This document shows positions 19,935 to 30,082 of a stretch of 45,466 nucleotides of DNA, piece after piece; position 1 is the first letter of the stretch; each line of letters begins with the position of its first letter. The stretch is from Mycoplasma marinum. Its GTDB lineage: Bacteria > Bacillota_I > Bacilli_A > Mycoplasmatales > Metamycoplasmataceae. A program made the translations under genes and the position numbers. The stretch spans positions 1 to 45,466 of the forward strand of contig NZ_PSZO01000006.1 of assembly GCF_004335975.1 (NCBI RefSeq), read 5' to 3'. Below the pieces are notes generated by a model. That model searched no databases, was not told the origin of the DNA, and was given only the letters and a program-made list of their open reading frames with translations.

Positions 19935-20534
19935 TTATTTATTTAATAATTCTTTTATTGGTTTATAACTCTTTCTGTGAATAGGAGTTACACCAAAATT
20001 TTTAAGAGCTTCCATATGTTTTTTAGTTCCATAACCTTTATGTGATTCAAAGCCATATTCCGGATATTCTTTTGAATATTCAACCATAATTCTATCTCTT
20101 GTAACCTTAGCTAGAACACTCGCAGCTGCAATTGTTATTGAAAGTGTATCACCCTTTTTAATTCCCTCTTGAGAAATATTGGTTGGAATAGTTTCAAAAT
20201 CAACTAAAACATAATCCGGTTGAGGATTAAGATTTTTAACAGCTTCAGCCATAGCAACTCTTGATCCGTGTTTGGGATTAAGTATATCAACTTGTTGTGC
20301 ATCTAAAACTTGTATATTAAAAGCAATTGCATCTGCTTTTATTTGTTCAAATGCTATTTCTCTATTTTTTTCTGTCATTTTCTTAGAATCATTAATTAAT
20401 TCATTTTTATAGTTTAAAGGCAAAATACATGATGCAGCAACTATTGGACCTGCAAGTGGGCCTCTTCCTGCTTCATCACATCCAGCAATTAACTTTTTCC
20501 CTTTTAAAATTTGTTCTCGTTCGTATTTATACAT
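19935..20534 (-). CDS. rnhB: Ribonuclease HII
   Basis: The 199-residue enzyme removes RNA from RNA-DNA hybrids and single ribonucleotides from DNA. IAGCDEAGRGPLAGP carries the first Asp-Glu pair, DSKKMT follows, then VLVDFE and ASVLAKVTRDR. SHKGYGTKKH closes the active-site region. ATG at 20534 is chosen because homology starts there. A TATACT box lies 9 nt upstream and no Shine-Dalgarno site is seen, so the leader would be only 2-3 nt. The terminator of the upstream lipoprotein gene is within 20 nt. Confidence 0.95.
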   Translation of the reverse strand: MYKYEREQILKGKKLIAGCDEAGRGPLAGPIVAASCILPLNYKNELINDSKKMTEKNREIAFEQIKADAIAFNIQVLDAQQVDILNPKHGSRVAMAEAVKNLNPQPDYVLVDFETIPTNISQEGIKKGDTLSITIAAASVLAKVTRDRIMVEYSKEYPEYGFESHKGYGTKKHMEALKNFGVTPIHRKSYKPIKELLNK

Positions 20535-20543
20535 AGTATTAAA

Positions 20544-20549
20544 AGTATA
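20544..20549 (-). promoter_or_regulatory. -10 box of rnhB
   Basis: TATACT lies 9 nt before the ATG and directly behind the T-run of the lipoprotein terminator. Confidence 0.45.
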
Positions 20550-20552
20550 AAT

Positions 20553-20576
20553 AAAAAAATGCACATAACATGCATT
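20553..20576 (-). terminator. Terminator of the lipoprotein gene at 20584-21261
   Basis: On the minus strand AATGCA, a 7-nt loop and TGCATT are followed by a T-run. Confidence 0.75.
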
Positions 20577-20583
20577 ATTTAAG

Positions 20584-21261
20584 TTATTTTTTTGTAAATT
20601 GGTGCAGCCCTGTTTGCTTTTCAACTCTTTTAACAAAAGTTTTTTTAAACATAGCTTCTTGAAGTTTTTTATTTAAAATAAGTTCTTCTTGACTGAAATA
20701 TGTAGAGATTGCTTTTTCAATTTCATTAATGTCGATATCTTTTAGTTCTTTATCACCTTTTTTATAGTAAGTTTTTTTCATAAACCATAAAAAACTTTCT
20801 ATTAAATCTGATTTTTCAAATGGCTTATATGTTTTTCTTATTCAACCTGCAAATTCAGGAATATTACTTGTTAATTTTTCCATATCAGTTGTTGTTTTAT
20901 CTTTTCAAACATCATCATTATTTAAAAAATCTTTTTGTAATTTAAAACTTTGAAGGAAAACTTGTATTGCTTCAATGAAATCAGAAACTTTATAATAACC
21001 AGCTCCAGATTGGAATCAAGAATTTCACTCATATCTTTCTTCACTTAACTTAGCTAATTTTTTCTCATAATAATCTATATCTTTTAACTCACCTTTTTCG
21101 CCACCAATACCAATATTGTTTGAGTGATTCATTCTAGAACTAACATCATTTTTAATATTTGAATCTTTTTGTTTGCCACAAGAAGTAGCAATTATTGATG
21201 TTGTAGTTACAATAACCATTGCACCGATTGGTAAAAATATTTTTTTACTTTTAAATTTCAT
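20584..21261 (-). CDS. Hypothetical lipoprotein
   Basis: The 225-residue protein has a lysine-rich N-terminus, a hydrophobic stretch and a lipobox ending IIATSCG with Cys28. It should therefore be an exported lipid-anchored protein. The mature part is acidic/lysine-rich and mostly helical, with several Trp residues encoded by TGA. I do not recognise a domain. GAAGGG precedes the ATG. A possible extended -10 TGCTATAAT at 21347-21355 would give an 80-nt leader. Confidence 0.8.
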
Positions 21262-21346
21262 TTTGCCCTTCTTATTCTTTAATTAGTCTTATATGTTATA
21301 AATCAACTATTTTAATTAAACTTTAACTTATTGATTTGCTCACTAA

Positions 21347-21355
21347 ATTATAGCA
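21347..21355 (-). promoter_or_regulatory. Extended -10 promoter of the lipoprotein gene
   Basis: TGCTATAAT on the minus strand is followed by a roughly 80-nt leader to the GAAGGG site. Confidence 0.4.
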
Positions 21356-21494
21356 TTTGCTTTTAAAATATTACATATTTAATTATGGTATTCAATCATT
21401 TTATTAATTTTAATGTGTAAAATACAAAATATAAGACAAATATTTATGTGTAAATATAGATAAATATTATTTAAAATATAATTAAGAGACAAAT

Positions 21495-22988
21495 ATGAAA
21501 AAAAATATACTAAAAAAACGTAAAACAAAAATAATTAGTAATTTAACAAATGAATTACCTAATCCAAATAAAAAAGAATCTAGAATGAATAAATTTATAG
21601 TAGCTATGTACAGTACTCAAATATTATTTGAAATTCTAGCTGTCATATTATCTATTTCATTAATTTCCACAAGTTTTAAATACTTAGGTAGTGGGTTGAT
21701 AATTATACTTTCAGGAATAATGTTTATTGCAGCATTAGTTATAGGGGCTGCTATGTTAGTTTCCATTCCAAATAAAAAGAATCATGTTTATAAAATGAAT
21801 GTAACAACCTTCGTGTTTTTAGCATTTGCAATGATTTGTATATTATCTTCGCTTGGTATGCCATTATTAGGAGTTATTGGGTATACAACTACTTTTATAT
21901 TAATACCCTTACAAATAGCTCTTGTGTTATTTGGTCACTTCCATTGAAGTAGAAGAAAGGGTATACCAAAATTCATTTCGTTATTCATATTCATAACAAC
22001 TATTTTTTGATGTACTTGATACTTAATAACATCATTATTAGTCCCAGTACTATTAATTTACATAAAAAGACCTTCACTTGAGTCAAGTAAACAAGATGTG
22101 CTATTTGCAACACGAATAGTAAACCAATCACTAAATAAAGAATTTGGACGTAATGACGATTGAAGAAAAGAATGAAATGATGAACCAAAAAAATCGAAAA
22201 CACATTTTAAAATGGATCAAAGAGATGTTGATATATATGAAATAGCTCCAATCAAAGACCCGATTAAGCAAAATGATAATCTAGTATTATTTGCTCATGG
22301 TTTAAATGGAACAAGATATACTGCTATGAGATATATGGAGATGTTTTATAAATATATTAAAGAGCCTAATACTAATAGAGGGTATAAAATGTTGTCATTT
22401 GATATGAGAGGATTTGGTTCAAACCGTGATTTAGAAAGAACATATGCATTGAAAGAAGGGGATGACCTTAATAATGCATTTAAAGCAATTATAAGAGATT
22501 ACAAACCCAAGCACCTTGTTATTTATGGAATATCTAATGGTGCGGCTTCAACAGTCTCTTTTGCTACAAAATGACAAAAGACAATTATCAATTCAAAAAC
22601 AGATGTTAAATTAATTGAGGAATCAGGTTATACCTCAGCAAGGGATGAGTTAAGAGCCATGACAGAACAATTTGGTATTCCCCACCAAATAACGATGCCA
22701 CAAGCATTCCCACTTTATAGACAAATAACAAAAACTTTTTGAGGATCAAGAAGTTATATTGATGATGTTAATAAAGTTGAACAACCTTTGATGATTATTC
22801 ATGGTGGTAAAGACATTATCGTCCCATTTGATATGGGTCAAAGATATTTAGAAAAGAGAAACAAAGGTCAGTATAAAGATAGAACTTCCTCTTTATTTAT
22901 TGAAGAAGCTGGACATGTTAAGGTTGGAAGGGAATTCTTAAAAGAGTTTATAGATGGCGTTAATAAATTTTTGAAAAAGAACAAATAA
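21495..22988 (+). CDS. Membrane-anchored alpha/beta hydrolase
   Basis: The 497-residue protein is on the plus strand and continuous with TGA as Trp. Residues about 35-195 hold four or five hydrophobic segments. A cytoplasmic or surface hydrolase domain follows from about 235. The oxyanion region is HGLNGT (268-273), the nucleophile elbow GISNGA has Ser347, the acid is probably Asp in GGKDIIVP, and the base His in AGHVK. This is a serine hydrolase of the S33/esterase-like superfamily; the substrate could be a lipid, peptide or acyl ester. AAGAG precedes the ATG. It stands alone, with convergent neighbours, and ends in a strong terminator. Confidence 0.85.
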
Positions 22989-23018
22989 AAATGTTGATTA
23001 TAGCGTCAACATTTTTTT
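22989..23018 (+). terminator. Terminator of the alpha/beta hydrolase gene
   Basis: Arms AAATGTTGA and TCAACATTT enclose an 8-nt loop and are followed by TTTT, right after the TAA. Confidence 0.85.
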
Positions 23019-23028
23019 AAATAACGTT

Positions 23029-23047
23029 AAAAAAAGGACCGAAGTCC
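23029..23047 (-). terminator. UUCG-tetraloop terminator, minus strand
   Basis: On the minus strand GGAC-TTCG-GTCC is followed by TTTTTTT. It faces the plus-strand terminator 10 nt away and lies about 100 nt downstream of the membrane protein gene ending at 23145. Confidence 0.7.
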
Positions 23048-23144
23048 AACGTACTTATTATGAGAATACTTATAAAAATAAGTGGTTACTTTAACAAGAT
23101 ACTAATATATTATATATTATTTTATTTTATTTCCAAATTAAATA

Positions 23145-25004
23145 CTATTGAACTACAAAGAGACCACCAATTTTTTTAATATTTTTATTTGAATATTTTG
23201 AATAGTGATCAACAATATCATTCGCATATTCTTTATGTCTAAATATAAAGATTCCAGCTTTATCTATTTCTGTTCAATCACCAGTTTTTTTTGCATATTC
23301 AATGGTTATTTTATAAATACCATCATAATTTTTATCTTTACTAATATCATCTATATATTCTTTTCTACCTAGCATAGTAACAAATAAATCACTATGGAAT
23401 AATTCCTTATCATCGGTCACATTCATTAAAGAATTAATATTTTTATCCATTGCGAAAATAGGCAAGTCGGAATATATTTTTTTTCTTGTATTACTATAAT
23501 TATTAGAAATAGTATCTCATTCTTTATTAGTTATCCACATATAATTTCTTGATATGTTTGCAGAAGGTTTAGAATAGAAATATTGCGGTCTAGAAAGTGA
23601 ATAATTATTAATTGATACAAGCATAAATGAAAAGCATATAAAAACATAATTTCATTTAATATACTTTTGCGTATTTTTTTCATATAAGAATAAAATACAA
23701 AATACAAGAGTTATTGTAATTAATGGTTCCATTAATCTAGCAAATGCAAATGCCGGTATTCTATTTGGTATTACATGAATTGCAACATAATAAGTTATTC
23801 CAGTTATTAAAAAACCTATGAAAAATGCAAGTCAAATTGTAATCCTTTTTTTTCAAAGACATTCTATAACCGCTAATGCAAATAATGGCATCAATAGCAT
23901 CCTATATCTAAATATCGATGTTCAACTATTAGATTTTCAAATTGTAAATGAAAGTCCTATTTGCAATAATGAAAATAAACAAATAACGATAATTAATGAA
24001 ATTATTTTGAATTTTTTATCAACATTATATTTGTTCCCGATATTTATTTTATATATGGGATTACTGATTTTTTTCTCAGGAACAAAATACATTAATAAAA
24101 TCATAATTGATAAAAAATCTATAAAGATAAATACTTTAACATCTATTTTAAATGCCGAAAGAGAGAAAATTATTGCAAAAATAATAGCTAAAATAAATAA
24201 TCTCAATATTTCTTTTAATGTAAATTCTTTATTAAACAACACTACAATAAATGTTACCGGTAAGAATAATGCGGCTGAAAATGAAAATGAAGTCAACCCA
24301 ATGGGAGCCAAAATCAACATAATTGCATTTTTTCTAAAAGCTATAATAGAAAGAGCAACTAAAGATGTAGAAACTCAATTTAGCGAAGAGGTTACATAAG
24401 GCAAAGAAAGAGAAACAACTATAGAAATGGCAATTAGGAATATCCAAAAAGTAAGATCAAGTTTATCTTTGATATCAAACATTATTTTATAAATTAATAC
24501 AGAAATCATTGTTAATACCAAAATATCAGAAACAACAGTGTAAAAATTAATTGGTCTTTTAACAATTGAAGCAATACTATACATAGATGGAATCTGATAA
24601 TGTACAGGAACTTGAAAGTCTATCCCATTCTTTATTTTTTGAGATAAATTAGAATAATAAAGTGCATCCGTATTCATTCTAGTAAATCACATTCTAATAA
24701 ATATTATTATCCCAAGCATCAAATACAAAGGAGCAGCAGTTTTTAATGAATTGATTGCATTTGCTTTTGTAAATTTTTTATTTTTTATACCTTTAAAAAG
24801 CAAGAATCCTCAAATAAATATTAAAGATACTATAAATATAGAGAGAATTACCTTAGAATTAATAACAAAAGCATTAATAGAATTTATACTAATAAATAAA
24901 ACAAATAAGGACACAATAAAAACAGAAACTATATGTTTCTTATCTCATAAAAATATTGTTAACATCGGCAATGTTAATATTGTGAAAATCATTAGTGAAA
25001 GCAT
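23145..25004 (-). CDS. Polytopic membrane protein, GT-C-like paralogue 1
   Basis: The 619-residue protein is continuous with TGA as Trp. It has about 11-13 hydrophobic segments over residues 1-470 and a hydrophilic C-terminal domain of about 150 residues. The loop after the third or fourth helix has NTDALYY with Asp113, like the acidic first-loop motif of GT-C glycosyltransferases. The paralogues at 30083 and 43407 have SDSIAY and DDNFYY at the same place (114 and 110-111). VPEKKISNPIYKI matches VPEKELYNPLYKF in paralogue 2. It may transfer or polymerise lipid-linked sugars outside the membrane; a polymerase is also possible. The start is leaderless, TATAAT 7 nt upstream. It is 26 nt after the GT4 gene. 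Confidence 0.75.
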
Positions 25005-25011
25005 GTAATAT

Positions 25012-25017
25012 ATTATA
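25012..25017 (-). promoter_or_regulatory. -10 box of GT-C-like gene 1 (leaderless start)
   Basis: TATAAT is followed by ATATTAC and ATG, in the 26-nt gap after the GT4 gene. Confidence 0.55.
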
Positions 25018-25030
25018 ACAATATTAATGC

Positions 25031-26098
25031 TTATATAAAAATATAACTCTCAAGATTTTGGATGTATTTTTCGAACGAGAAATATTCTCTAAGCTTCATA
25101 ATTTCTTTTTCAGAAGGGTTTTTTTGTTTCAAAGCCTTTTTTAAAGATTGAATAAATTCTTCTTTTGTACTTGCAATATGGATTATATTCTTTAACTGAG
25201 GATCAAACGAATCTCAAGAGTCAGCACTAACTAATATATTTCCTGAACAAGCTGATTCAACCATAGATAGACTATAACCTTCTATTTTACCTGTATGCAG
25301 ACCAATCTTTGTTTCGCTTAGAACTTTCATAGATTCACTTGTTCTACCCATATATTTTAAATTCTTTGGTTTCTCCATTTTATTTCAAATATTTTCATAA
25401 TCTGGTGCAATATTTCCATAAATATAAATATTTTCATCAATTTCCTTTGCAGCTTCAACGATTCAATCAATATTTTTAATATGTGCAACTCTACCCATAA
25501 AAGTGATTTTATCTCTTTTATCATTAATTTTTCCGAGCTTTTCATTTAAGAAATTTGGTATGAATTTGAATTCAATATTTTTGAATTTTTCATTCAGTAT
25601 TTTTTCTGTTTTAGGATCTAGACAAACTACTCTACCTATATATTTTTTGATATATCTTGCTTGGAACCTAATCATTTTACCCATTAGTGCCCCGCCACCA
25701 AATTGGTGATGCATATATAAAGTTGTTTTTTGTTTGTTTTTCTTGTTTAATCACCTTAATACCATTGGGTTTTGAACAATTATTACATCTTGTTTGGAAA
25801 GTTCTTTATTTAATCTCTCCTTAATCTTTATATTAATAGGGAACAACGTAGTTAAAATTCCTTTTATAAAACTGGGTTTTAGAGTGAATTTATTAGTACT
25901 TACCTCCATGTTTTTTCTTAATTGCATTTGTTTTACTTTAGAACTCACTTTGTAAGGTGATTTTACATAAGGTTCGTCTAAACCTATTCTTGTAACTTTA
26001 TGTCCTTGTTCAGCTCAATAATTAGCAATTGTTGTAGATAATTTCGAAAGACCACCTGTTCCACCAAGGGAATAATGTAATATAACTATTTTTTTCAT
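25031..26098 (-). CDS. Glycosyltransferase family 4
   Basis: The 355-residue protein has the two-domain GT-B layout. N-terminal HYSLGGTGGLSKL near residue 8 is the glycine-rich acceptor-side loop. The C-terminal half has ITFMGRVAHIKNID, YIYGNI, KYMGRTSE, and EGYSLSMVESACSG, the Glu-x7-Glu region of GT4. It should transfer a nucleotide-activated sugar to a glycan or lipid at the inner face of the membrane. Sugar and acceptor are unknown. The start is leaderless, with TATAAT 6 nt before ATG. Trp residues use TGA. It is followed closely by a GT-C-like gene. Confidence 0.88.
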
Positions 26099-26104
26099 AA
26101 AATA

Positions 26105-26110
26105 ATTATA
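26105..26110 (-). promoter_or_regulatory. -10 box of the GT4 gene (leaderless start)
   Basis: TATAAT is followed by TATTTT and ATG, with no Shine-Dalgarno site. Confidence 0.6.
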
Positions 26111-26188
26111 CAATTTAAAATTAAAAATCAGCTAATCTTAATCATTAACCAGTATGATAAACTTATTAATATTGTGATATTTGAGCAT

Positions 26189-26210
26189 AAAAAAAATAGC
26201 TAGTGCTATT
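26189..26210 (-). terminator. Terminator of the licD-like gene
   Basis: On the minus strand AATAGC-ACTA-GCTATT is followed by a T-run. The stem overlaps the TAG stop. Confidence 0.8.
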
Positions 26211-26913
26211 TATTGTCGTGTGTTTCTCATACTTCAGGTTTCATTCAATTGCCATAAGATTTTTCAAGTCTTTCTTCAGCAACATCAGAAACAAATATTT
26301 TTGTATCACCAAATTTAACTTCCTTAAAATTTTTCATCTTCTCTTTTTCAATAATAGTTCTTTTAAACATTTGCAATGAAGATGTTTCAGCGAAGTATTT
26401 AGAATCTTTATCTTGCATCTCTTTGAAAATATCTTTGTATTCTTTTTTTCCTCATATCAATATATGTGCAATTGGTTTAAGTATTTTTGTAATTAGTCTT
26501 ATTTTTTTATTTCTAAAAGAGTTTATGCTATCTTTATTCAATACTTTTAAAAGCAGTAGATTGATTTTAATTTTTTTTAAAAAACTAATTTTTTCTTTTG
26601 CTGATCTTAAAACAAATATATCGATTGGTATTTCATTCCCTTTTTTATCCTTAAATTTATAGCCATCATTAGGATTATGAAAATAGCAAATCCAACCAAA
26701 AGTTTCTTCTAATTCTTTGGATATTTCTAGAAATCTTTCTTCTTGATCTTCCTTTATTTCTAAATCAATATCATCATCTCACTCAATAATTCCTCCATCT
26801 CGAATTGCTCCAAGTAACGTACCAGCAGAAGCTAATAATTCAAGACCTCTTTCTTTATAGAAATCGTTTATTTGATTAAAGTATTTATAAAGTTTTTTGT
26901 GAATTGGTTTCAT
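26206..26913 (-). CDS. LicD-family phosphotransferase
   Basis: The 235-residue protein has the LicD signature AGTLLGAIRDGGIIEWDDDI, with the acidic cluster Asp46-Asp48 and Asp50 as the metal site. A second conserved part, IPIDIFVL, follows near residue 95. LicD enzymes move phosphocholine, or related phospho-amino-alcohols, from the CDP form to a sugar of a surface glycan. A LicC-like cytidylyltransferase is encoded 6 kb away at 32204, which supports that role. It is the second gene in line after the TagF/TagB-like gene. AGAGG precedes ATG 26913, and TATAAT is at 26935-26940. Confidence 0.88.
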
Positions 26914-26934
26914 AAAGACCTCTTTTCTTTTTTT

Positions 26935-26940
26935 ATTATA
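26935..26940 (-). promoter_or_regulatory. -10 box of the licD-like gene
   Basis: TATAAT lies 5 nt after the T-run of the preceding terminator and about 21 nt before the start, leaving room for the AGAGG ribosome site. Confidence 0.5.
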
Positions 26941-26945
26941 CACTT

Positions 26946-26969
26946 AAAAAAACTATCATAAGATAGTTA
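26946..26969 (-). terminator. Terminator of the TagF/TagB-like gene
   Basis: On the minus strand AACTATC-TTAT-GATAGTT is followed by seven T, directly after the stop. Confidence 0.85.
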
Positions 26970-27965
26970 TTATTGAATATTCATTGCATCTACAGTAATT
27001 TGAATAGATTCTTTATTATCAGGAGTTTTTAGTATGCTTGAAACAACTTTTTTATAATTACCTTCTGATAGTGGTTCAAAATTCTTAATATCAATTAATA
27101 ATTCAGGATATTTTTTATTAAATTCTCTACAAAAATCTCTATCATAGTCACCTTTAATTCAATATGCTTGTATTCCAGATTTTATATACTCAAGAGGTGC
27201 TGCGGAATTATCTGAGAGCACATATTTTAATTTAAGTTTTTTTCGCTCTTCAAAATTTACAATAGTTCATCCTTCAGGAGCAACCTTATTTTTAGTTCTT
27301 GGATGAAATGAAACAAATTTATTTTTAGTTTTAACTTCTGGAAATTTCACTTCTTGTTTTTCATGTCAAGAAGGTAAAAATAGAAGATCTTCACCTTTGC
27401 TATACTTATTTGAAATTGGGAATCCATTAACTAAAAACTCAGTTTTTTTATCACCTTTATGAGCAAAAATTCTTTCATATGATTTTTTATCATATTCATC
27501 ATGAGCAAAACATATATCAATTTGTTTCACTTGATTTTTATGAGCTATTTTTCTAGCCATCTTTTTAATGCCTTTGCCACTATTAACTCAATCAATACCC
27601 ATAATCTTTACACTATAACCATGGTTTAAATAAAACACTTTAGTTTTTTTAGATAAAAATGGATTTTTAGAAAATGTTCCTGAAATAAAGTACTTAGCCC
27701 TTGAAACAACTCAAGCAGCCTTTAAAGTATCACCTTTAATGAACTTAACATCAGCACATAAGTTATTTCCTTTCTTTTCACCTATCCAGTAAAATTTATA
27801 CTTTTTAGAGTATCTTTTATACATTTCATCAAAAATAACTTTTTCATATTTCCCTTCAGAAGAATCGTCGAAGGCCTTGAATATAATATTTGTTTTTTTA
27901 CCAAATGGTAAGAACTTAAAAAATAAGTGAATAAAAATCATTATAAATTGATTAATTTTTTTCAT
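26970..27965 (-). CDS. CDP-glycerol glycerophosphotransferase-like protein (TagB/TagF family)
   Basis: The 331-residue protein, continuous with TGA as Trp, resembles the TagB/TagF glycerophosphotransferase family. ISGTFSKNPFL and FYLNHGYSVKIMG near 100-120 match the His-Gly region of the family. LFLPSWHEK, SFHPRTK and VLSDNSAAPLEY match the C-terminal motifs, including the Ser-Asp-x-Ser block. It is shorter than TagB (about 380) and far shorter than TagF. A teichoic acid is not expected in a wall-less cell, so it may add a glycerol-phosphate or other polyol-phosphate group to a glycan or glycolipid. The start has AGAGAGG about 11 nt upstream. Confidence 0.75.
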
Positions 27966-28382
27966 ATAATATCAAACCTCTCTTTCTTTTATCTTGTTAT
28001 TGTTTTATCAAATGGCGATTTTGATTATTTACATAAATAATGTGTATATAAATAATTATACTATTTAAAATTGAATAAATATTATTTACTTAAATTTTTC
28101 ATATTATTTAAAGATTTTACCCATTACTAAAAATCACAGAATTCTTCTCAAACATGGATATTTTCCATTTTAATTTGCATACATCATACTTCTCATATTT
28201 TTCCAAAATGTTATTTATAATTTAAGAATTCATAAGTTTTTTTACCTTAAACAAAACTAATGTTGATTTAGGAAATTCAATTTTAATTATCTTTTTAAAA
28301 TTCCCTTATTTAAAAATTTTATACATATCATTATCTTAATGTGCAAAAACCTTTTTCCCAACTATGCAGAACAAACTTCCTT
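27966..28382. other. Gene-free stretch between flippase 1 and the TagF/TagB-like gene
   Basis: About 417 bp of AT-rich DNA without a supported gene. The flippase ends at 28383 with no clear terminator. The part nearest 27966 holds the AGAGAGG site of the downstream gene. I see nothing else. Confidence 0.5.
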
Positions 28383-30011
28383 TTATTTATTATTTTTTAT
28401 AATATTTTTATTTCCAACTTTTTTCTTAGTTAATAATGCAGTTATAGCTATTCCAATTAAAGAAATAGTTCCAGTAGCTCCGATTATCAACATTGCCTTT
28501 AATATACTTAAATCCACTTTACCAATATATCCAGGCACAATAAATCCTATGGATATAAATACACTTGCAAGTAACATAACAAATAACATCATGATGGTGT
28601 GCCACAATGGATTCACATCATTTATATATCTCCTTGCAGAAAATGAAATATGGATGAAGAAATATACCATGGCTATAGTTGTAACGATTAATATTCCATA
28701 AAGACCAAAAAATCAAACAACTATTAACGATCCACCAAGGTTTATAATTGCTTCAATTACATTTGGTAATAGCAATCTTTTAAAGTGTCCTTTAATATAA
28801 AATAAAACTTTATATGGAGTCATCGTTAAATAAAGGAAACAGTTAAGGGATATTATTGATGCCAATTTAATATCAAAGTAATCACTGCCTTTGTTAGATG
28901 CGAAAAATACTTGAACAAATATGGGCGTCGCAACAATTAATGCCAAGGTTATGAAAAGCGAAGAAGATATTACATTTAAATAATATAACTTAAATGTTTT
29001 ACCATCTACATTTTCTTCTCCTTTTGTCTTAAGACCAAGGTAAGGCATCATTGAAGAGAATACCCCTTCCATTGTTGATCTTATAGTTGAAACTATCATT
29101 CCATAAAAAGAAAGCAATGAAATTAAGTACATTGAATAAGTGGCACCAACTTTGTGTGAATAAATAGTTAACACAATCTCATCTGTTGAAAAAACTATTA
29201 GCCACGTAATGTGTGATGCTAATGTATATCTAGCATTTTTTCATAATTCTTTAGTTTGACTTCAAGGTACATAAATAAATTTTAATCAAGGAAATTTTTT
29301 CTTACAAATTCTATGCATAACAAACGCTATAAAGAAATCAGACAAAGCAGGTAATGAAAGTGCAAGTATAATAAATCACTTATAGTTTTCATATCCGTTT
29401 GAAAGTATTGTGATGTTTTTTCCATTAAGAGCAATATCATGCAATATTGGTTTATTGACTCAAAGGACAACGGTTGCTAATGCATAGAAAAATAAATCCA
29501 TAAAAAATGTAACTACTTTATATACATACCCTCTTTGAGTATTTGTCAAAATAATATCGTAATGCATAGTTCATAGATACCTAGGTATTAATTTTATTGA
29601 AAGTATAATCAATAATGCAATTGTAAATTGATAATCAATAACTTGATTTCTTTCAATAAATAAAGGGTAAATTAATGAGATAACGGTAGCTAAACCGATA
29701 AATATTAAAGAGATATATTTAAACATCTTCTTGGAAGCACTCATAATTCTAATTATTTCGTCTTTATTATTTACCATAATAACTTTATACAACCTTTGAG
29801 ATACTATAGCAGCTACACCTGCATCCGCAATTGTAAAATAACCAGTAATCATTGTAGTTGATCTAACAATACCATTAACTTCATCACCATAAAAAGTAAT
29901 TATAGACTTTGCAAATGCAAAAACTATCAATGCTGTCATTAACTTTGAAACAAGGTTAATAATTGCATTAATTTTAATATGCTTAGTATCGGGCATTTGT
30001 GCGTTTTCCAT
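28383..30011 (-). CDS. Wzx-type polysaccharide flippase 1 (MOP superfamily)
   Basis: The 542-residue polytopic protein has about 12-14 hydrophobic segments and the N-terminal pattern of MOP-type flippases, with a helix pair and a loop containing YGDEVNGIVRS near residue 45. The frame needs TGA as Trp. It should carry lipid-linked glycan units across the membrane. A second, more divergent flippase lies at 41801-43432. Both begin with a lysine-rich segment, and both share an IADAGV or LVDGGIG motif and a Pro-rich fourth helix. The start is leaderless, TATAAT 7 nt before ATG. Confidence 0.82.
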
Positions 30012-30018
30012 ATAATGT

Positions 30019-30024
30019 ATTATA
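30019..30024 (-). promoter_or_regulatory. -10 box of flippase gene 1 (leaderless start)
   Basis: TATAAT is followed by ACATTAT and ATG. Confidence 0.6.
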
Positions 30025-30055
30025 TCTTAATTAAAGTTTTTGGGTAAGTTAGTAA

Positions 30056-30080
30056 TTAAAAAGATACTAACAAAAGTATC
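30056..30080 (-). terminator. Terminator of GT-C-like gene 2
   Basis: On the minus strand GATACT, a 6-nt loop and AGTATC are followed by TTTTT. Confidence 0.7.
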
Positions 30081-30082
30081 GA

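Noticed and set aside
23818-24399. Long plus-strand open frame of 193 codons
   Set aside because: It lies opposite GT-C-like gene 1, which has coherent topology and paralogues. The plus frame is an antisense shadow.
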